A DNA stretch of 10,782 bases from Glaciimonas sp. (GCA_014377145.1 JACMQE010000091.1:1-10782); one strand, 5' to 3'. Positions 1-8,367 are shown, numbered from the stretch's first letter. The notes: generated by a model not told the origin, from the letters alone. Program-made: numbers and translations.

Positions 1-1
1 C

Positions 2-1477
2 CAGATTCTGGCAACCTTGCGGCAGCAGGCCGAAGATGCGCTTGGAGATGATTTGCTTGGTGCGGTCATTACTGTACCTGCTTACTTCGATGATGCGCAA
101 CGTCAGGCGACCAAAGATGCGGCGCAATTGGCTGGTATTAATGTCTTGCGGCTATTGAACGAACCTACGGCTGCAGCAATTGCGTATGGCCTTGATAACG
201 CGTCTGAAGGCGTATATGTCGTCTACGATCTAGGCGGCGGGACGTTTGATATATCTATTCTAAAATTGACCAAGGGCGTGTTTAAGGTACTAGCCACCGG
301 GGGTGATTCTGCGCTAGGCGGCGATGATTTTGATCATCGTATTTTTTGCTGGATCAGCCAGGAATCCCAATTGGCACCGTTATCTGATGGGGATACACGT
401 CTGTTAATAATCAAAGCACGCGAAGCAAAAGAATTACTCTCATCAAAAACCGAGGTCATTATTGACGCCGCTTTAAGCTCAGGCGAGCAAGTTCATCTGA
501 CGTTAACCGCAGGTGTCTTTGGGGAGTTGACTGAATACCTCGTCGCCAAAACCCTATCGCCCACCAGAAAAGCATTACGCGATGCGGACCTCAGCTTGGA
601 TGACATCGACGGCGTGGTATTAGTTGGCGGCGCGACGCGGATACCCGCGATATACAAGGCCGTCAGCGAGTTTTTCCACACCACGCCTTTGGCGAATATC
701 GATCCCGACAAAGTAGTGGCATTGGGCGCTGCGATTCAAGCCAATTTGCTGGCTGGCAATCGTGCTCCCGGCGACGATTGGCTATTGTTGGACGTGATTC
801 CGCTGTCACTCGGCATTGAGACTATGGGCGGTTTGGCTGAAAAAGTCATTACTCGCAACTCGACAATTCCTTGTGCGCGAGCTCAGGAATTCACAACGTT
901 TAAAGATGGTCAAACGGCCCTCGCAATTCACATTGTCCAGGGTGAGCGCGAACTAGTCAGTGATTGTCGCTCTTTGGCGCGATTTGAATTGCGTGGCATT
1001 CCGCCGATGGCGGCGGGTGCGGCGCGGATTCGTGTGACCTATCAAGTCGATGCGGATGGGTTGTTATCTGTTTCTGCACGTGAATTGCGATCAGGTGTTG
1101 AAGCCTCGATTAATGTCAAACCATCATATGGGCTTGAAGACGATGAAGTCGCAAAAATGTTGCAAGATTCATTTACATCCGCAGATATCGACATGCAGTT
1201 ACGTACGTTGAGAGAAGAGCAAGTCGAGGCTGAGCGTATCGTACTCGCGACCGAATCCGCATTGGTAAGTGACGCAGCATTATTGTCAGAAGATGAACGC
1301 ATCGCCATCGCATTATTGATTGTCGATGTTCGTTCCAAGGCGCAAGGTGACGATCATTTAGTGATAAAGGCATCTGTAGATGCTCTAGCGCGTGGTACGA
1401 AGGATTTTGCTGCACGTCGCATGGACCGTAGCGTATATCATGCACTTACCGGTAAAACACTGGATCAGGTTTCTTGA
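2..1477 (+). CDS. hscA: Fe-S cluster assembly chaperone HscA, 5' end missing
   Basis: Specialised Hsp70 of the ISC pathway: with HscB it binds the IscU scaffold and uses ATP hydrolysis to help pass the [2Fe-2S] cluster to acceptors. The open frame continues to the left window edge, so the TTG at 17 is not the start. 491 codons are visible against about 616-620 in the family, so roughly 125 N-terminal residues lie outside. Visible Hsp70 signatures: [12 protein letters not shown] then [13 protein letters not shown] in the ATPase domain, the phosphate-binding [10 protein letters not shown] (nt 227-256), [10 protein letters not shown], and [15 protein letters not shown]. The peptide-binding domain begins around [14 protein letters not shown] and includes [13 protein letters not shown] and [11 protein letters not shown]. 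The C-terminal helical lid ends with [11 protein letters not shown], which is HscA-like rather than DnaK-like. fdx and iscX follow in the usual isc order; hscB is expected just upstream, off the window. Confidence 0.97.
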   Translation, partial: QILATLRQQAEDALGDDLLGAVITVPAYFDDAQRQATKDAAQLAGINVLRLLNEPTAAAIAYGLDNASEGVYVVYDLGGGTFDISILKLTKGVFKVLATGGDSALGGDDFDHRIFCWISQESQLAPLSDGDTRLLIIKAREAKELLSSKTEVIIDAALSSGEQVHLTLTAGVFGELTEYLVAKTLSPTRKALRDADLSLDDIDGVVLVGGATRIPAIYKAVSEFFHTTPLANIDPDKVVALGAAIQANLLAGNRAPGDDWLLLDVIPLSLGIETMGGLAEKVITRNSTIPCARAQEFTTFKDGQTALAIHIVQGERELVSDCRSLARFELRGIPPMAAGAARIRVTYQVDADGLLSVSARELRSGVEASINVKPSYGLEDDEVAKMLQDSFTSADIDMQLRTLREEQVEAERIVLATESALVSDAALLSEDERIAIALLIVDVRSKAQGDDHLVIKASVDALARGTKDFAARRMDRSVYHALTGKTLDQVS

Positions 1478-1539
1478 TTTTGACTTGGATTGATGTTTTC
1501 ATTTAGCCTATAACACCCAATATTGCAGAGGTAATTCAA

Positions 1540-1878
1540 GTGACTCAAATTGTCGTGCTACCCCATCCAACTTACTGTCCGGACGGTGCTATCCTGGAAA
1601 CCATCGCTGGTAAATCAGTATGCGATGTTCTTCTGGAAAATGAGATATACATCGAACATGCTTGCGAAAAGTCATGTGCTTGTACGACCTGCCACATTAT
1701 CGTGCGTGAAGGTTTTGCATCACTTAATGAATTGGATGACAAAGAAGAGGATTTGCTGGACATGGCTTGGGGGTTAGAAGCCACATCGCGTCTATCCTGC
1801 CAAGCAATTGTAGGCGAGGAAGACCTGGTTGTTGAGATACCTAAATACACGATTAACCATGCTAGCGAAAATCATTGA
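1540..1878 (+). CDS. fdx: ISC-type [2Fe-2S] ferredoxin
   Basis: Small soluble electron carrier that supplies electrons for Fe-S cluster assembly and accompanies HscA/HscB. The 112-residue length matches the family (111 in E. coli). Cluster ligands are visible as Cys42, Cys48, Cys51 (in ACEKSCACTTCH) and Cys87 (in SRLSCQA), the same positions as in E. coli Fdx; the extra Cys46 is also usual. The N terminus (IVVLPH..YCPDGA) and the end (VEIPKYTINHA) are family hallmarks. The start is GTG, with AGAGG at 1526-1530 as ribosome binding site. The gene lies 62 bases after hscA. In that gap, TTGGAT (1485-1490) and TATAAC (1509-1514) with an 18-base spacer could be a weak internal promoter, but this is speculative; co-transcription with hscA is the simpler reading. 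Confidence 0.97.
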   Translation: MTQIVVLPHPTYCPDGAILETIAGKSVCDVLLENEIYIEHACEKSCACTTCHIIVREGFASLNELDDKEEDLLDMAWGLEATSRLSCQAIVGEEDLVVEIPKYTINHASENH

Positions 1879-1926
1879 AATAGTTTTTGCCATTGATGAT
1901 AAATAAGTTTTTAGAGGATTAGAAAA

Positions 1927-2121
1927 ATGAAATGGATTGAGACAATGCGTATTGCAGAGGCGCTATACAATAAATTTCCCGATGTAGATCCCGCAATTAT
2001 TCGTTTTACCGAATTGCATAAATGGGTATGCGAACTGGAAGGTTTTGATGATGAACCAAATCGCTCAGGCGAGAAAATTCTCGAAGCAATTCAGTTAGCA
2101 TGGATAGACGAGGCCAAATAA
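1927..2121 (+). CDS. iscX: Fe-S assembly accessory protein IscX
   Basis: IscX (YfhJ) is a small acidic protein that binds IscS and iron and modulates cluster assembly; whether it acts as iron donor or regulator is debated for the family. The product has 64 residues (66 in E. coli). Family features are the opening MKWIET..IAEALY, then FPDVDP, the central RFTELHKWV, GFDDEPNRS, and the end ILEAIQLAWIDEA. The ATG is preceded by AGAGGA at 1914-1919. It is the third gene of the hscA-fdx-iscX run, 48 bases after fdx, and the last gene of the operon, since the next gene is convergent and a strong hairpin terminator follows. Confidence 0.96.
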   Translation: MKWIETMRIAEALYNKFPDVDPAIIRFTELHKWVCELEGFDDEPNRSGEKILEAIQLAWIDEAK

Positions 2122-2131
2122 TTGTTGGTAA

Positions 2132-2159
2132 TTAGTAATGTCGATAATGAAATTATAAT
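2132..2159 (+). promoter_or_regulatory. possible promoter downstream of iscX
   Basis: TTAGTA (2132-2137) and a perfect TATAAT (2154-2159) are separated by 16 bases, a fair sigma70 arrangement. It starts just after the iscX stop and points rightward at about 145 non-coding bases that end in the terminator hairpin at 2306-2339. The region is AT-rich, so a chance match is quite possible. Confidence 0.3.
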
Positions 2160-2305
2160 CGATTTTGGGTTTTGGTAGTCGGCTGGCTTCCTGAGTCTAT
2201 GCATATTTGTTATTCGCATAAGATTTAATAATATATTTGTTTCACTTAAACAGTATATTGAATAGCTTGTACTGAATTTATGTAGTTATAACTGCACCTT
2301 AAACG

Positions 2306-2339
2306 TAAACTGTCGCTGAACAAATTCAGCGACAGTTTA
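2306..2339. terminator. bidirectional terminator between iscX and lysS
   Basis: Perfect 15-bp inverted repeat: TAAACTGTCGCTGAA (2306-2320), 4-base loop CAAA, then TTCAGCGACAGTTTA (2325-2339). The stem has a GC-containing core and ends in an AAA/TTT edge on both sides, so it can act in either direction. It lies between the convergent ends of iscX (+) and lysS (-), exactly where a shared terminator is expected. The downstream T-run is short in both directions (TTTATT on +). Confidence 0.85.
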
Positions 2340-2368
2340 TTCGATACATCTACTTAATCTATTGCAAA

Positions 2369-3895
2369 TTAATCTTCGCGACGCAGATGCGGAAACAAAA
2401 TAACGTCACGAATATTTGGCGAGTCGGTAATCAGCATCATCAAACGATCAATTCCAATACCGCAGCCGCCGGTCGGTGGTAAGCCGTATTCTAGTGCCCG
2501 GATATATTCAGCGTCGTAATACATGGCTTCTTCATCGCCAGCATCTTTGGCAGCAACCTGTGCTTGGAAGCGTGCTGCCTGGTCTTCTGCATCGTTCAAC
2601 TCCGAGAAACCATTGGCGATTTCGCGGCCCGTCATGAATAGTTCAAAACGTTCTGTAATACCCGGCACCGTATCGGATGCACGCGCGAGCGGCGATACTT
2701 CAACGGGATAGTCGATAATGTAAGTGGGATCCCACAATTGTACTTCTGTGGTTTCTTCAAATAGCGCTAATTGCAGTGCGCCGAGCCCTGCGGTGACGAA
2801 CGGCTTCACGCCGAATTTTTTCAATTCAGCTTTGATAAAATCCGCGTCATGCAATTGTGCACCTTCGTAATGTGGGGCGTATTTGTTGATAGCACCAATA
2901 ATCGTCAGGCGTTCAAATGGTTTGCTTAAATCAAGTTCACGGCCTTGATAGGTCAGTATCGCTGTGCCATGTACGTCGACCGCCACCTGTCGGATGATCT
3001 GTTCGGTAAATGTCATTAACCATTGATAATTGACATAGGCTGCATAGAATTCCATCATCGTGAATTCTGGATTGTGACGTGGCGATACACCTTCATTACG
3101 GAAATTACGATTGACTTCAAATACGCGCTCAAAACCACCGACTACCAAACGTTTCAGATACAGCTCAGGTGCGATCCGCAAGAACATTTGCATATTCAGC
3201 GCATCATGATATGTGATAAATGGTTTGGCTGCTGCGCCGCCGGGAATTGTATGCAGCATTGGGGTTTCGACTTCCATGAAGTCGTTTTTTTCCATGAAGC
3301 GGCGGATCGATGACAAGGTGGCGGTACGTGCTTTAAAAGTGCGACGGGTCTTTTCACTCATGATCAGATCGACGTAGCGCTGGCGATACTTGGTTTCTTG
3401 ATTGGAAAGGCCGTGGAACTTGTCTGGTAGAGGACGCAATGATTTGGTTAGAAGGCGCAGCACGCTAATTTTGATCGATAATTCGCCAGTTTTGGTCTTG
3501 AAAAGTGTTCCCTCAGCACCGAGAATATCGCCCAGATCATAATGTTTAAAAGCCTCATACTCCACTTCGCCAGCCAGTTCTTTAGTGATGAACAGTTGAA
3601 TTCGACCATCCGCTTTCGGACCTGATGCATCCTGCAAAGTTGCAAACGAGGCTTTTCCCATGACACGTTTTAACATCATTCGGCCGGCAACAACGACTTT
3701 GGCAGCAGCAGCGTCGAGCGCCTCATTGTCCAATTCAGCGTAACGCACGTGCAGGTCTGCGGTTTTGTGTATTGGCCGGAAGTCGTTTGGAAACGCAACG
3801 CCTTGGGCGCGTAAAGCAGTCAGTTTGGCACGGCGTTCCGCGATGATTTTATTTTCGTCTTGTGGGACCGGTTGTTGCAGATTGTCTGTCGTCAT
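2369..3895 (-). CDS. lysS: lysyl-tRNA synthetase, class II
   Basis: Attaches lysine to tRNA-Lys in the cytoplasm. The 508 residues are typical of bacterial class II LysRS (505 in E. coli). An OB-fold anticodon-binding domain covers about residues 67-150. The catalytic domain follows: motif 1 around 200-222 ([16 protein letters not shown]), motif 2 around 256-284 ([15 protein letters not shown], then [11 protein letters not shown]), and motif 3 around 471-488 ([15 protein letters not shown]). These are diagnostic of LysRS rather than AspRS or AsnRS. The ATG at 3895 has AAAGAG about six bases upstream. It lies 153 bases downstream of prfB on the same strand, the common prfB-lysS pair, so a shared transcript is likely; I see no convincing separate promoter. 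The 3' end meets the bidirectional terminator. Confidence 0.98.
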   Translation of the reverse strand: MTTDNLQQPVPQDENKIIAERRAKLTALRAQGVAFPNDFRPIHKTADLHVRYAELDNEALDAAAAKVVVAGRMMLKRVMGKASFATLQDASGPKADGRIQLFITKELAGEVEYEAFKHYDLGDILGAEGTLFKTKTGELSIKISVLRLLTKSLRPLPDKFHGLSNQETKYRQRYVDLIMSEKTRRTFKARTATLSSIRRFMEKNDFMEVETPMLHTIPGGAAAKPFITYHDALNMQMFLRIAPELYLKRLVVGGFERVFEVNRNFRNEGVSPRHNPEFTMMEFYAAYVNYQWLMTFTEQIIRQVAVDVHGTAILTYQGRELDLSKPFERLTIIGAINKYAPHYEGAQLHDADFIKAELKKFGVKPFVTAGLGALQLALFEETTEVQLWDPTYIIDYPVEVSPLARASDTVPGITERFELFMTGREIANGFSELNDAEDQAARFQAQVAAKDAGDEEAMYYDAEYIRALEYGLPPTGGCGIGIDRLMMLITDSPNIRDVILFPHLRRED

Positions 3896-3967
3896 GTCAG
3901 GCTCTTTTTGATGGATACTGTGAAATAGCGAGTAGGGAATTTTTAAAGGGTGTTAATTGGCTAAATT

Positions 3968-4013
3968 GGTTAAGTCAGCTACTTGGTCAGGTAGTTGCTT
4001 ATCTGACTTAACC
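3968..4013 (-). other. hairpin in the prfB-lysS spacer
   Basis: An 11-bp perfect inverted repeat, GGTTAAGTCAG (3968-3978) and CTGACTTAACC (4003-4013), encloses a 24-base segment that contains a second small pairing, CTAC (3979-3982) with GTAG (3991-3994). In the prfB-lysS mRNA it lies just after the prfB stop. No T-run follows the stem on the transcribed strand (AATTTAGCC), so a full intrinsic terminator is unlikely; partial attenuation, processing or protection of the prfB 3' end are alternatives. Confidence 0.5.
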
Positions 4014-4048
4014 TGTACAAGTTGAAATCCAACGCATAATTACACGCT

Positions 4049-5153
4049 TCAAAAGCCTTGTTTTAGCGATGCGGCAATGAAGTCGTCCAGATCGCCGTCG
4101 AGGATTGCTTTAATGTTACCGCTCTCGAAGTTGGTCCGCAAATCCTTGATGCGGGAATGGTCTAGGACGTAGGAGCGAATCTGGTGGCCCCAACCGACAT
4201 CAGTTTTGGAATCTTCGAGTTTCTGCTGCTCGGTCATACGGTTGCGCATTTCTAGTTCGAATAGTTTGGCTTTCAGCATATCCCACGCTTCGGCACGGTT
4301 GCGATGCTGGCTACGGTCATTCTGACATTGGACCACGATACCAGACGGGCCATGCGTAAGACGAACTGCGGAGTCGGTCTTATTAATATGCTGACCGCCG
4401 GCGCCAGACGCACGATAAGTATCCACACGTACATCTGCTGGATTGACGTCAATTTCAATCGAATCGTCTACTTCTGGATACACGAACAAGCTGGAGAAAG
4501 AGGTATGACGTCCGTTGGCTGAGTCAAATGGTGACTTCCGCACTAAGCGATGGACGCCCGTTTCAGTGCGTAAAAAGCCGTAAGCATATTCACCTTCCAC
4601 TTTCAAGGTGGCAGTTTTGATACCGGCAACTTCACCATCGGATTGCTCCATGATGTCGACTTTAAAACCTTTGCGCTCGCAATAGCGCAAATATTGGCGC
4701 AACAACATCGATGCCCAATCTTGTGCTTCAGTGCCGCCGGCACCGGCCTGGATATCGATAAAGCAGTTGTTGGGGTCCATCGGATTGTTAAACATGCGAC
4801 GAAATTCAATGCCTTCAACCAGTTTTCTGAGCACGTCGGCATCGAACTCAATGGCTTCTATCATTTCTTCGTCTTGCTCATCGCGGGCCATCTGATATAG
4901 ATCGGAGGTGTCCCTTAGATCGGACTCAATCTTTATTAGTGTAACAACGATGGATTCCAGGGATTTCTTTTCTTTGCCAAGTTCCTGGGCGCGTTTCTGG
5001 TCATTCCAGACATGGGGATCTTCAAGTTCACCATTAACTTGGTCGAGTTTCTCTAACTTTGTATCGAAGTCAAAGATACCTCCGTAATTCAGTCTCACGT
5101 GATGTGAGGTCGGAGAGGAGGGCTTGCAAGGAATTTAAGCGTTCGGCTTCCAT
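4049..5153 (-). CDS. prfB: peptide chain release factor 2 (programmed +1 frameshift)
   Basis: Recognises UGA and UAA stop codons and triggers release of the peptide on the ribosome. The gene is in two frames: 27 codons from ATG 5153 to CTT 5075-5073, an in-frame TGA (5072-5070), then the +1 frame from GAC (5071-5069) to the stop at 4049-4051. The joined product is about 367 residues (365 in E. coli) and reads ..LRRYLDFDTK.., matching RF2 across the junction. The stop-recognition tripeptide SPF is near residues 207-209 and the catalytic GGQ near 252-254 (ASGAGGQH). The residue before SGAGGQ is Ala, as in most bacteria, not the Thr of E. coli K-12. An ATG six bases further upstream (5159) is possible, but AAGAGA lies only one base from it and seven from ATG 5153, and family members begin MEAERLN. 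Expression is presumably autoregulated through the frameshift. Confidence 0.97.
5069..5083 (-). promoter_or_regulatory. RF2 programmed +1 frameshift site
   Basis: On the coding strand: CGGAGGTATCTTTGAC. The Shine-Dalgarno-like GGAGG (5083-5079) sits three bases before the slippery CTT (5075-5073), followed by the in-frame TGA (5072-5070) and C (5069). Layout and CTTTGAC core match the classic E. coli site. When RF2 is scarce the ribosome pauses at UGAC, the peptidyl-tRNA slips +1 from CUU to UUU, and the full protein is made. Confidence 0.95.
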
Positions 5154-5180
5154 GATCATGTCTCTTGCGATAAGCCCTAA

Positions 5181-5186
5181 ATTATA
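5181..5186 (-). promoter_or_regulatory. prfB: prfB promoter, -10 box
   Basis: A perfect TATAAT on the - strand lies 27 bases before the ATG at 5153, which would place the transcript start near 5174 with a leader of about 20 bases. No good -35 box sits at 16-18 bases; the nearest TTG hexamer, TTGCAT (5213-5208), has a 21-base spacer. A weak or activator-dependent promoter is possible. Confidence 0.5.
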
Positions 5187-5200
5187 CGCGAGGCGTTTGC

Positions 5201-5305
5201 TTATCCGATGCAAACAACGCAAAACAGCGACGGCAGACTCTTTATACTCACCAAATTATGTCTATTCGTTCGAGGAACATGAAATTTTGTGACATTCCTC
5301 CGCAT
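5201..5305 (-). CDS. possible 34-residue ORF upstream of prfB
   Basis: An ATG at 5305 is preceded by AAGGA with a 7-base spacer, a good ribosome binding site, and opens a 34-codon frame ending with TAA at 5203-5201. The product is basic in its first half (MRRNVTKFHVPRTNRHN) and hydrophobic with two cysteines near the end (LFCVVCIG). I recognise no family. It ends just upstream of the prfB -10 box. It could be a chance frame; the main support is the ribosome binding site. Confidence 0.15.
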   Translation of the reverse strand: MRRNVTKFHVPRTNRHNLVSIKSLPSLFCVVCIG

Positions 5306-5527
5306 AGAAAAATCCTTAATGCCAATCTAGTGACAGTGAATGTAGTATTTCCGATGTGTTTAATGCACTTTTTTCCATTATTTTAATAATGTCGTACCCC
5401 ATATTGAAACCACCATCTCGACTCTTATATTTTTATATAGCGTTTTGCAAAGTCGCAATAAATACCATTTTCGGCCCCAGCGCGGTGTTCACGATGGTGC
5501 GTTGTTATGCCGAACGAATTGACCTTA

Positions 5528-7225
5528 TTAAATCAACGCTTCAGCATGCTCCACCATTAATTGTACCTTGGTGACGCCATTGTATTCGTTGGCGTCGAGG
5601 CGGAAGGCAACCTTGGCTTTTCCACTCAAAGCATCCGTGTGTCCAAACCAGATTGCATCATAATGATTACCATTTTTTTCTAGCAAAAGCTTTAAATGTT
5701 TTTCTTTTAGAATGCGTTGGCTGATCACTTTGAATTCATCGCAAAATACCGGCGGTGCAAAGCCCTGTCCCCAGACCTGACTTTCCATTTGTTCGATGAA
5801 TCCTGTGGTGTAATAGGCAGCCTCCAGCGGGCCATCGGTTTCGATCACGCGTTCAAGCTGATGTTTGCCAAGCCATGCGCAACCCACTGTTTCAAAGGCA
5901 GCCGAGAAAATATCAAAGGCATCAGCGCGTATCGTCAAACCAGCGGCCATTGCATGCCCGCCAAATTTTTCAATCAGGTTAGGCGCGTGTTTGGAGACAA
6001 GATCAAGCGCATCGCGTAAATGAAAACCCGGAATCGAACGACCTGAGCCCTTCATCATGCCATCGCCACCCGGTGCAAAGGTGAAGGTCGGTCGATAAAA
6101 TTTGTCTTTGAGGCGAGACGCAACAATACCGATCACGCCTTGATGCCATGACGCATCGAATACACTAATAGTATTGCTGTCAGCAGGACTGAAATTATCG
6201 AGCAGGGCGAGGGCGGTGTCTTGCATCCCCACCTCTATATCGCGTCGTTTCTTGTTAATGGTGTCTAGTTGTTGCGCGATGGCCCATGCACGGCCCTCAT
6301 CGTCGGTCGTCAGGCATTCGATTCCCAGTGCCATATCGGCTAGTCGACCTGCCGCGTTCAGGCGTGGCCCTAACGCAAAACTAAGATCGAAGGGACTTGC
6401 GCGGCGGGCTTCTCGCCCAGCAGCGCGAAATAGGGCGGCAATGCCGGGATGCATGCGACCCGCACGCATCCGTTTCAAGCCTTGAGCCACCAGAATGCGA
6501 TTATTTGCATCAAGTTTGACAACGTCGGCGACGGTCCCCAGCGCGACCAAATCCAGCAGTGCATCCAGTTTCGGCTGCGTTTGCGCATCAAATATTCCAC
6601 GCTTGCGCATTTCTGCACGCAACGCCAGCAGCACATAAAACATGACGCCGACACCCGCCAGATTCTTGCTAGGAAACCCACATTCGGGTTGATTTGGATT
6701 CACGATCACCTGGGCTGCTGGTAAAGTATCCGCAGGCAAATGATGGTCGGTGACAACGACTTCAATGCCACGCCGATTCGCTTCAGCGACGGCATCAATA
6801 CTGGCAATGCCGTTGTCAACGGTGACGATGATGTCTGGGGATTTCTCACGTGCGGTCATGTCGACAATTTCTGGTGTCAAGCCGTAGCCGTATTCAAACC
6901 GATTTGGGACGATGAAATCGACGTTTGCACTTAATAACTTAAGGCCGCGCAGGCCGACGGCACAGGCAGTAGCACCATCACAATCGTAGTCGGCAACGAT
7001 GACTATTTTCTTTTTTGCGGCGATGGCATCGGCCAAAAAACTGGCTGCGGCACCGATATGTAATAAGCTGCCCGGTGGATGCAATGCGCTTAATTCGCTC
7101 TCCAATTCTTTTACATCCAGCAGACCGCGTGCAGCATAGACGCGTGCCAGAACCGGATGGATACCACTTTGACGCAAATGTTCTGAATTGCGAAACGGAT
7201 AGGGGCGTGTAGTAATGCGTGTCAT
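5528..7225 (-). CDS. recJ: single-stranded-DNA-specific exonuclease RecJ
   Basis: 5'-to-3' single-strand DNA exonuclease used in RecF-pathway recombination, mismatch repair and base excision repair. The 565 residues fit the family (577 in E. coli). DHH phosphoesterase motifs that bind the catalytic metals are visible: DYDCDG at 79-84, VPNRFEYGYGL near 106-116, DNGI at 137-140 and TDHH at 159-162. These are followed by LAGVGV and GPRLNAAGRL. The DHHA1 domain shows GVIGIVASRLKDKF, GSGRSI and GGHAMAAGL, and a C-terminal OB-like region follows. The ATG at 7225 overlaps the stop of the upstream gene by four bases (ATGA), so the two are probably co-transcribed and translationally coupled; a separate ribosome binding site would lie inside that gene's 3' end (AGAAAGGAACC). 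Confidence 0.98.
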   Translation of the reverse strand: MTRITTRPYPFRNSEHLRQSGIHPVLARVYAARGLLDVKELESELSALHPPGSLLHIGAAASFLADAIAAKKKIVIVADYDCDGATACAVGLRGLKLLSANVDFIVPNRFEYGYGLTPEIVDMTAREKSPDIIVTVDNGIASIDAVAEANRRGIEVVVTDHHLPADTLPAAQVIVNPNQPECGFPSKNLAGVGVMFYVLLALRAEMRKRGIFDAQTQPKLDALLDLVALGTVADVVKLDANNRILVAQGLKRMRAGRMHPGIAALFRAAGREARRASPFDLSFALGPRLNAAGRLADMALGIECLTTDDEGRAWAIAQQLDTINKKRRDIEVGMQDTALALLDNFSPADSNTISVFDASWHQGVIGIVASRLKDKFYRPTFTFAPGGDGMMKGSGRSIPGFHLRDALDLVSKHAPNLIEKFGGHAMAAGLTIRADAFDIFSAAFETVGCAWLGKHQLERVIETDGPLEAAYYTTGFIEQMESQVWGQGFAPPVFCDEFKVISQRILKEKHLKLLLEKNGNHYDAIWFGHTDALSGKAKVAFRLDANEYNGVTKVQLMVEHAEALI

Positions 7226-8367
7226 TTTGTTGGTTCCTTTCTTTCCTCTGCCAATGTGCTTTTCATTGTTTCTCGTATTAATTTGACTAATGATGGTTTA
7301 ATCCAGAATTTTTTGAGCGATAGAGGGGTTGTGGTCAGTTCAGTTATCTGTGTATTGCCGGTAAATATCAATTTAAGTTGTTTGAGCTTTCCACTTTGCA
7401 GGGCGTGTAAAAGAGGCGCAAACCAATCACGCTCTATCGCTTGTAATTGCTGTATCCATTCTGACCATTCCCCGGTAAGTGCTGGTGCGATAAGATCGTC
7501 CAGCAATAAAAAGCCATGCGCGCCGGGGGTGGCAATAAGTTTTTCGGCATTACCATTAATGCTGATCTTATGCGCAGTCAATTGACCAAATATGCGTGCC
7601 CAGCCGTACAGGTTAAAAGCGTGGCTGTAGGAGTAGTTGACCGGTGCGCTTACCAAATTAATTCCTGGACTACCTCCACCCCATAGCCATAACGCGTTGA
7701 TTGCCTGCATGCTGGTCGCAGCACGTTGTTGATTTAGAGTGTTTTCAAACCATTGCATTTGCACTTTATTTTGGAGCTTGCACCATGCCCGAGCACCTTC
7801 GCCATAGGGCATCCAGATATCGATGTTATGTCCGCACGCGGCATCGGGAGTCGATGTCTGCAATTGTTGCCAGTCATTGGCACGAACAAACCACGTATTA
7901 GCATCGCCATACAGCAAGATCCTATTATCTTCTTCAAAAAATGGTTTGGCTTCGTCAAAAAGTGCCCGCGAATTGGCTTCCGATAAAGTCACCTGGCGAA
8001 TATCGGTCAGTACTAGATGATCGCGGGCGATGTGAATGTGGGCCGGATGCAGTATGAACCAATGGCCTTCATTCACAGTAAGGCCAAACGCTCGCATAAC
8101 AGCGAGGGCGACTGGCGGGCTGGAATGTTGACTTTCTGGATGTATTTCTAGAATATGTATGTGGTTTTCTAAGCCGAAGCTTTGCGTGAGCCAAGCTTCA
8201 TGCGGCAGCGCCCTTGCAAACTCATCTAGAATATAACCTTGTCTGCTACCCGTTTTGACGCGGGCGACTAGGTTGGCAAGCGCGGGTAAGCGTAATTCAC
8301 GCATTATGTCGCGGGTTAGTTCAGCCGGAGGTAAACCGAACGGTATGAGGATGTCGAGATGGTTCAT
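7222..8367 (-). CDS. RpfE-like / phosphoglycerate-mutase-like conserved protein
   Basis: Conserved 381-residue protein of unknown biochemical role. From memory of the family, homologues next to recJ in Burkholderiales are named regulatory protein RpfE type or cofactor-independent phosphoglycerate mutase. Features: an N-terminal IPFGLPP at 9-15, a central ..IDIWMPYGEGARAW.. region (182-195), NALWLWGGGSPG at 224-235 (the most characteristic piece), and a late LQSGKLKQLKLIFTGN (323-338). I see no signal peptide, membrane segment, or obvious metal-binding Asp/Ser/His set expected of an active alkaline-phosphatase-type mutase. It is cytoplasmic by appearance and overlaps recJ by four bases. The ATG at 8367 has no clear ribosome binding site; a TACAAT (8379-8374) a few bases upstream would give a very short leader. 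The start is supported by the conserved N terminus. Family assignment is moderately sure, function unknown. Confidence 0.8.
   Translation of the reverse strand: MNHLDILIPFGLPPAELTRDIMRELRLPALANLVARVKTGSRQGYILDEFARALPHEAWLTQSFGLENHIHILEIHPESQHSSPPVALAVMRAFGLTVNEGHWFILHPAHIHIARDHLVLTDIRQVTLSEANSRALFDEAKPFFEEDNRILLYGDANTWFVRANDWQQLQTSTPDAACGHNIDIWMPYGEGARAWCKLQNKVQMQWFENTLNQQRAATSMQAINALWLWGGGSPGINLVSAPVNYSYSHAFNLYGWARIFGQLTAHKISINGNAEKLIATPGAHGFLLLDDLIAPALTGEWSEWIQQLQAIERDWFAPLLHALQSGKLKQLKLIFTGNTQITELTTTPLSLKKFWIKPSLVKLIRETMKSTLAEERKEPTK

Larger units (their letters stand above)
5160..5527. other. 368-base gap between recJ and prfB
   Basis: Mostly AT-rich non-coding DNA. It holds the prfB -10 box and ribosome binding site near its left end. 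A 6-bp inverted repeat GAGGAA (5272-5277) / TTCCTC (5295-5300) and an AT-only palindrome (ATTATTTTAATAAT near 5378-5391) are present. I see no convincing intrinsic terminator for recJ and no tRNA. The stretch from about 5470 to 5515 is more GC-rich than its surroundings and has no recognisable content. Confidence 0.6.

Noticed and set aside
17..19. TTG at 17 as the start of hscA
   Set aside because: The frame is open to the window edge and the upstream codons (QILAT) continue the HscA homology; the gene is simply cut.
1480..1514. TTGACT near 1480 paired with TATAAC at 1509 as a strong promoter for fdx
   Set aside because: The spacer is 23 bases; only the weaker TTGGAT gives 18, so it is mentioned only as a possibility.
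2523..4900. Several open frames of 60-100 codons on the + strand opposite lysS and prfB
   Set aside because: They are complements of well-supported genes, lack homology and lack ribosome binding sites.
4049..5098. RF2 starting at the GTG at 5098 as a complete 349-residue protein
   Set aside because: The bases before GAC (5071) read in this frame give a non-homologous peptide, while the upstream frame plus a +1 shift gives the conserved RF2 N terminus.
5270..5300. GAGGAA/TTCCTC inverted repeat as the recJ terminator
   Set aside because: Only 6 bp with a 17-base loop and no T-run after it on the - strand.
5356..5574. 72-codon frame on the + strand between prfB and recJ
   Set aside because: It starts with GTG, has no ribosome binding site, runs antisense into the 3' end of recJ, and resembles no known protein.
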